From JAVKDP01 sp040222185 (lineage in GTDB: Bacteria; Bacteroidota; Rhodothermia; Balneolales; Balneolaceae), in assembly GCA_040222185.1 (NCBI GenBank), contig JAVKDP010000079.1, forward strand, positions 97,136 to 161,135: 64,000 bases of DNA, read 5' to 3'. The notes under the pieces were generated by a model, which was given only the letters and a program-made list of their open reading frames with translations, did no database searches and was not told where the DNA came from. A program made the translations under genes and the position numbers. Of this stretch, positions 60,339 through 64,000 are shown in pieces. How positions within the stretch are numbered: the first letter of the stretch is position 1; each line of letters starts with the position of its first letter.

Positions 60339-62873
60339 CTAAACTCCTTCCGCTCTAAGTATTTCAAGAGGAGGCTTTTTATGAACCCCCCTGGTGTTTA
60401 GTAATCCAATAGAAAGTACAAGAACAACTAGCAGAGCTACTTCAGCAGCTAGTATTTTAAAATTTGGGACAAAGTCTATATCAAAATAGAAATATCCCAG
60501 TAAAGCACTTGTACCAACAGATAGAATTAAACCAATTAGTGATGCAATCAATCCCAGAAGTACATACTCAATCACTTGAATCTTAATAACCTGATTTTGT
60601 TTCGCTCCTAATGTTCTCAATAAAACAGCTTCTCTAATTCTTTGGAACCTGCTAGTAGAGGCTGATCCAGCAAGAACAATGAGGCCGGTTATGATGCTGA
60701 ATAAACCAATGAACTGTATCACAAAGGTTATTCGGTCAAGAAATTCACGAATGGTATTTACAATTTGACCAACATCAATAGCAGATACATTCGGATAAGC
60801 CTGTACAATTTGTTGCTGGAGTGCAATAGAAGCTTCTCTGTTTGGCGTATTTAGCGTAGTAGCAAAAAACTGAGGTGCGGGCTCCAAAACTCCTTTTGGA
60901 AATACAACAAAGAAGTTTGGCTGTGGTGTTTGCCAATTAACAAGCCTGGTACTTGCAATATAACTTGAAATAGGAATTCCCTGTACATCCCACACAATAG
61001 TATCTCCTAGTGAAACAGCCAGGTCTTCCATTAAATCAGTAGACACTGAAATTGGAATATGTTCACTTAAATCTGAGACCGAGGAAACAAATGTCCCTTC
61101 TTGAAGGGTTTCGGTATCAACTAAGGAGTCTCTGTATGTAGACCTGTACTCTCTTGTTAACGTCCACCTTCGGGCTGTACGGTTAGTATCTGTAATGATT
61201 TCCTGGACAGGAATATTCCTAAGAGACTGTAACCGCATAGTCACGATCGGAACATTCTGGATGATCTCAAGACCATTTTCCTCTACAATACGATTTACAC
61301 CATCATTCTGATCATATTGGATATCATACATAGCCAAATTGGGTAGGTCATCTTCTCCTTCAAAGTTGATAGTACCTAACAGCATGTCTTGAGTTAAATA
61401 GAGAGAGCTGATTAAAGTAACTCCTAAGCCAAAAGTGAGAAGTAGGGTACTGGTTTGGTTATTCGGTCGATAAAGGTTCGCAAGTCCCTGTCGCCATTCA
61501 TAATTCCAACCGGAAGGCATAAAATTTCGTGCTACTTTCATAACCAGCACTGAAAAACCCATTAACAATAACAAACAAATCGAAAGTCCAATTGTGAAGA
61601 AAATTGCACCTGTAAGATTATTTAGCATCAACCAGGCATATGCTGTAACTGAAACTCCTACAACTCCATATAATGCTATTCTTGATGCTATACTAAGTAA
61701 TCTGCTAAGATTTATATCGGCAGATCGCAATGTAAATAGCGGAGATATCTTTCGAACAGCCATGAGGGGGAATAGAGCAAAGATAATAGAGATAGAGACA
61801 CCTGTAATAAGTCCAGTCAAAATAGATCCCCATGAAATAAAGAGTTCAATATCTACAGGGATAAAGTCTTGTACCAGAACAGGTAAATATAACTGAACTA
61901 AGGTGCCTAGTAAGGCCCCGGTAGCTGCCCCGACAAGTCCCATACTTGAAGCCTGGATCAAATAAATCGCCATAGTCTGGTTTGAGGATGCACCCATACA
62001 TCGTAACACCGCGACGGTATTTATTTTTTGGCGAATATAAACGAAAATCGAGCTGGCAATACCAATCCCTCCAAGGAGTAGTGCGATAAAGCCAATCAAA
62101 TTCAGAAAATTAGAGAGCTGCTCGATTGCTTGCCCAACTTCTTCCTGCCGTTCTGCTACATCATCATATCTAAAATCCAGAGTGTCATTCATAGCATCCA
62201 AACGGGTATCAATAACTAGTGGATCAGTTCCTTCGGGATATTTTAGATAAGCTTTGTATTCCAGGCGACTGCCTCTTTCTAACAACCCGGTATTTTCAAC
62301 GCCTTCGAGTGGAATAAGAACCCTGGGCCCAAAAAAAGAATTGGCCATCGATTGTCCGGGGATATCGATTATTGCACCAATTATCTCATAGGTCGTAAAA
62401 CCAACTTTTACAGAATCGCCGGGTTGCAGGTCTAACTGTAGTAGAATGGGTTCATCAACTAAAGCTCCACCTTTTTCGAGATAGGTCTCAGCTGCATTGG
62501 CAGGTTCAGTTTCTATAACTCCATAGAATGGAAAACCAGAATCCATAGCTGCTATTTGGGAGAGCCTGGTTAACCCGGTTTTTGGAAATACAGCCATCGA
62601 GGAAAACGACAACATATCAGAACGTTCATTGCTTAATGAATCAAGGTAAGCTTCAAGTTCAGGCTGAAAAGGAGCATTACGTTCGACTTCTAAATCAGCT
62701 CCTAACAATTCTTTTGATTGCTCAGTAATACTTCTATTTAAGTTCTCACGAAAAGAAGTAATGGCAACTTGTGCAGCAACACCCACAATGATAGCAGCCA
62801 TATACAGGAATAACTTTCTTCTATTTGACCTGGAATCTCTCCAAGCCATATTAAATATCCATGACCAATTCAT
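60339..62873 (-). CDS. FtsX-like ABC permease (YbbP/LolCE-like)
   Basis: An 844-residue permease with the usual arrangement of a duplicated FtsX unit: one N-terminal helix, a large periplasmic domain (about 45-240), three helices (about 255-370), two more helices mid-chain (about 395-445), a second periplasmic domain and three C-terminal helices (about 720-835). The conserved SIFVYIRQKINTVAVLRCMGASSNQ loop is present. The length and the neighbours (LolD-type ATPase, then TesA divergent) match the YbbAP-TesA layout. Such exporters move lipids or hydrophobic compounds out of the inner membrane. Confidence 0.88.
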   Translation of the reverse strand: MNWSWIFNMAWRDSRSNRRKLFLYMAAIIVGVAAQVAITSFRENLNRSITEQSKELLGADLEVERNAPFQPELEAYLDSLSNERSDMLSFSSMAVFPKTGLTRLSQIAAMDSGFPFYGVIETEPANAAETYLEKGGALVDEPILLQLDLQPGDSVKVGFTTYEIIGAIIDIPGQSMANSFFGPRVLIPLEGVENTGLLERGSRLEYKAYLKYPEGTDPLVIDTRLDAMNDTLDFRYDDVAERQEEVGQAIEQLSNFLNLIGFIALLLGGIGIASSIFVYIRQKINTVAVLRCMGASSNQTMAIYLIQASSMGLVGAATGALLGTLVQLYLPVLVQDFIPVDIELFISWGSILTGLITGVSISIIFALFPLMAVRKISPLFTLRSADINLSRLLSIASRIALYGVVGVSVTAYAWLMLNNLTGAIFFTIGLSICLLLLMGFSVLVMKVARNFMPSGWNYEWRQGLANLYRPNNQTSTLLLTFGLGVTLISSLYLTQDMLLGTINFEGEDDLPNLAMYDIQYDQNDGVNRIVEENGLEIIQNVPIVTMRLQSLRNIPVQEIITDTNRTARRWTLTREYRSTYRDSLVDTETLQEGTFVSSVSDLSEHIPISVSTDLMEDLAVSLGDTIVWDVQGIPISSYIASTRLVNWQTPQPNFFVVFPKGVLEPAPQFFATTLNTPNREASIALQQQIVQAYPNVSAIDVGQIVNTIREFLDRITFVIQFIGLFSIITGLIVLAGSASTSRFQRIREAVLLRTLGAKQNQVIKIQVIEYVLLGLIASLIGLILSVGTSALLGYFYFDIDFVPNFKILAAEVALLVVLVLSIGLLNTRGVHKKPPLEILRAEGV

Positions 62874-63580
62874 TAAGAAAGTACCTCTTGAACTTCTTTT
62901 TCAATATCAGATTCAACCTTGCCATTCTTGATTCGAATGATTCGGTCACACTTTTCAGCTAGTTCCAGATCATGTGTTACAAGAACCAATGTGGTTTGTT
63001 CTTTTGAGTTTAAGTCAAAAATAAGCCTTTCAATATGAGCTCCGGTTTCAGTATCCAGGTTTCCTGTTGGTTCGTCTGCGAAAAGAATATCCGGCTCATT
63101 AATAAATGCACGTGCTATTGCTACTCTTTGTTGTTCACCACCTGATAATTGTGTTGGATAATGATGAACACGGTCTCCGAGTCCAACCTCTGTTAATAGT
63201 TCATTCGCTTTCTTGCGCACTTCTTTAGTTGCTTCTCCCCGAAGTTCAAGAGGTACCATAACATTTTCCAGTGCTGTTAGAGTGGGAACCAATTGAAAAG
63301 TTTGGAAAACAAAACCGACATGCTTATTCCGAACCAATGCTCTTTCATCTTCACTTAACGGGCTTAGAGAGTTGCCTTTTAGTACTACTTCTCCTGAAGT
63401 GGGACGGTCGAGACCTGCGCATAAGCCGAGTAGTGTTGTTTTACCACTTCCGGATGGTCCAACTATGGCACAAGAAGTACCTTCTTCGATTTCAAAATTA
63501 ATATTGTTTACGACGGTTAAAATCTTAGAACCACTTTTAAATTCTCGCGTAAGGTCTTTGATCTGAATTATTTTCGACAC
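62873..63580 (-). CDS. ybbA: ABC ATPase, YbbA/LolD family
   Basis: A 235-residue ATPase with Walker A GPSGSGKTT, signature LSGGEQQRV, Walker B ILFADEPTGNLD and the switch His in VTHD. It shares one base with the start of the FtsX-like permease gene and is its partner. The family is the MacB/LolD/YbbA group; YbbA is preferred because of the adjacent, divergent tesA-like gene. Confidence 0.9.
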   Translation of the reverse strand: MSKIIQIKDLTREFKSGSKILTVVNNINFEIEEGTSCAIVGPSGSGKTTLLGLCAGLDRPTSGEVVLKGNSLSPLSEDERALVRNKHVGFVFQTFQLVPTLTALENVMVPLELRGEATKEVRKKANELLTEVGLGDRVHHYPTQLSGGEQQRVAIARAFINEPDILFADEPTGNLDTETGAHIERLIFDLNSKEQTTLVLVTHDLELAEKCDRIIRIKNGKVESDIEKEVQEVLS

Positions 63581-63744
63581 AGTATATGTTAATTTGTTAA
63601 ACTTATTTTATGAACCAGCGGAGTAGGGAATTTCATTCCACCCTAAAGATGTTGCGACTACGTTGTTTTAATGAATTGGTTTCCAATAAAAATGGTTCCA
63701 ATATCAATTAATCTCACTTACTATTTATTTTATTCTAAACAGAC

Positions 63745-64000
63745 ATGAAGAAGCTACTCTTTCTTTTTTTAATAATCAGCACCACAGCTATTGCCCAGGA
63801 GAAAAAAACGATCCTGATTTTTGGGGATAGCATTTCCGCAGGCTATGGTGTAGAGCCTGACCAGGCTTTTCCTGCTCATATCCAACAGAAAATCGATTCA
63901 CTTGGATTAAGCTATGAAGTTTTAAACGGTGGATTAAGCGGAGAAACCTCAGCCGGGGGCTTAAGAAGAATAAGCTGGGTACTGCAAAGAGACGTGGACA
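63745..64000 (+). CDS. tesA: TesA-like SGNH esterase/lysophospholipase, 5' part
   Basis: A partial gene cut by the right edge (85 codons seen). The signal peptide MKKLLFLFLI ... AIAQ is followed by GDSISAGYG, block I of the SGNH/GDSL hydrolases, with the nucleophile S29, and by LNGGLSGETSAGG, block II. This is the TesA family of periplasmic thioesterase/lysophospholipase I. Its divergent position to ybbA-ybbP, with 164 bases between, repeats the gene order of many Gram-negative bacteria, so it and the exporter probably deal with the same lipid. Confidence 0.88.
   Translation, partial: MKKLLFLFLIISTTAIAQEKKTILIFGDSISAGYGVEPDQAFPAHIQQKIDSLGLSYEVLNGGLSGETSAGGLRRISWVLQRDVD

Overview
This window reads as chromosome of a marine-type bacterium from the Bacteroidota/Rhodothermota side, most likely Balneolia (Balneola/Gracilimonas-like). 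The grounds are secreted proteins ending in a type IX sorting tail that begins NYPNPFNPST, many Sec lipoproteins with xxxC lipoboxes, LytTR and one-piece 'propeller' sensor kinases, a short 284-residue housekeeping sigma factor, promoters of the TTG-N20-TAnnTTTG kind, a fused E2-E1 2-oxoglutarate dehydrogenase, and a clade II nos cluster. The lineage is an inference from gene content; no rRNA is present. No tRNA, rRNA, CRISPR array, transposase, integrase or prophage gene was seen.

Layout. 1-5.0 kb: a minus-strand cellobiose operon (NUDIX-type regulator, GPH sugar symporter, GH94 phosphorylase, start of a lipoprotein) with a palindromic operator candidate. 5.1-6.7 kb: two GNAT acetyltransferases and a YdeI-like protein. 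6.8-11 kb: a five-gene operon of ABC ATPase, permease, membrane-anchored beta protein, LytS-type kinase and LytTR regulator, preceded by a perfect 21-bp palindrome. 11.1-12.5 kb: two small orphan genes, each followed by an attC-like hairpin, plus one copy of a dispersed repeat whose other copy is at 6.75 kb; this resembles a small integron-less cassette cluster. 12.6-29.8 kb: vWA lipoprotein, HzsA-like secreted cytochrome, TPR-LuxR and GAF-AraC regulators, truncated haemoglobin, a 14-repeat secreted propeller, BP74-like lipoprotein, ABC exporter pair, kelch lipoprotein, a MACPF-MABP protein, DEAD-box helicase and an outer-membrane-type protein.

29.9-39.9 kb is core metabolism and housekeeping: fused 2-oxoglutarate dehydrogenase, oligoendopeptidase F, a GAF-GAF-degenerate cyclase-fold protein coupled to phosphopentomutase, a small zinc-ribbon membrane protein and the main sigma factor. 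40.0-47.4 kb is a complete nitrous oxide reduction cluster: Rrf2 Fe-S regulator, cytochrome c, fasciclin lipoprotein, lipoprotein NosZ, a membrane protein, NosL, NosD, NosF and NosY. An 18-bp motif occurs just upstream of both the regulator and the cytochrome gene and probably forms the switch of this cluster.

47.5-64 kb holds a Gfo/Idh/MocA oxidoreductase, a GNAT-like protein, a MTR-kinase-like phosphotransferase with a DUF547 lipoprotein, a propeller sensor kinase with its NarL-type regulator, a Ser/Arg-rich lipoprotein, a FadL-like porin, CorA, an OmpA-family lipoprotein and a YbbA-YbbP-like exporter divergent from a TesA-like esterase cut by the window edge. The strongest leads are the MACPF-MABP protein, the shared nos motif, the attC-like hairpins and the palindrome in front of the LytTR-linked ABC operon.
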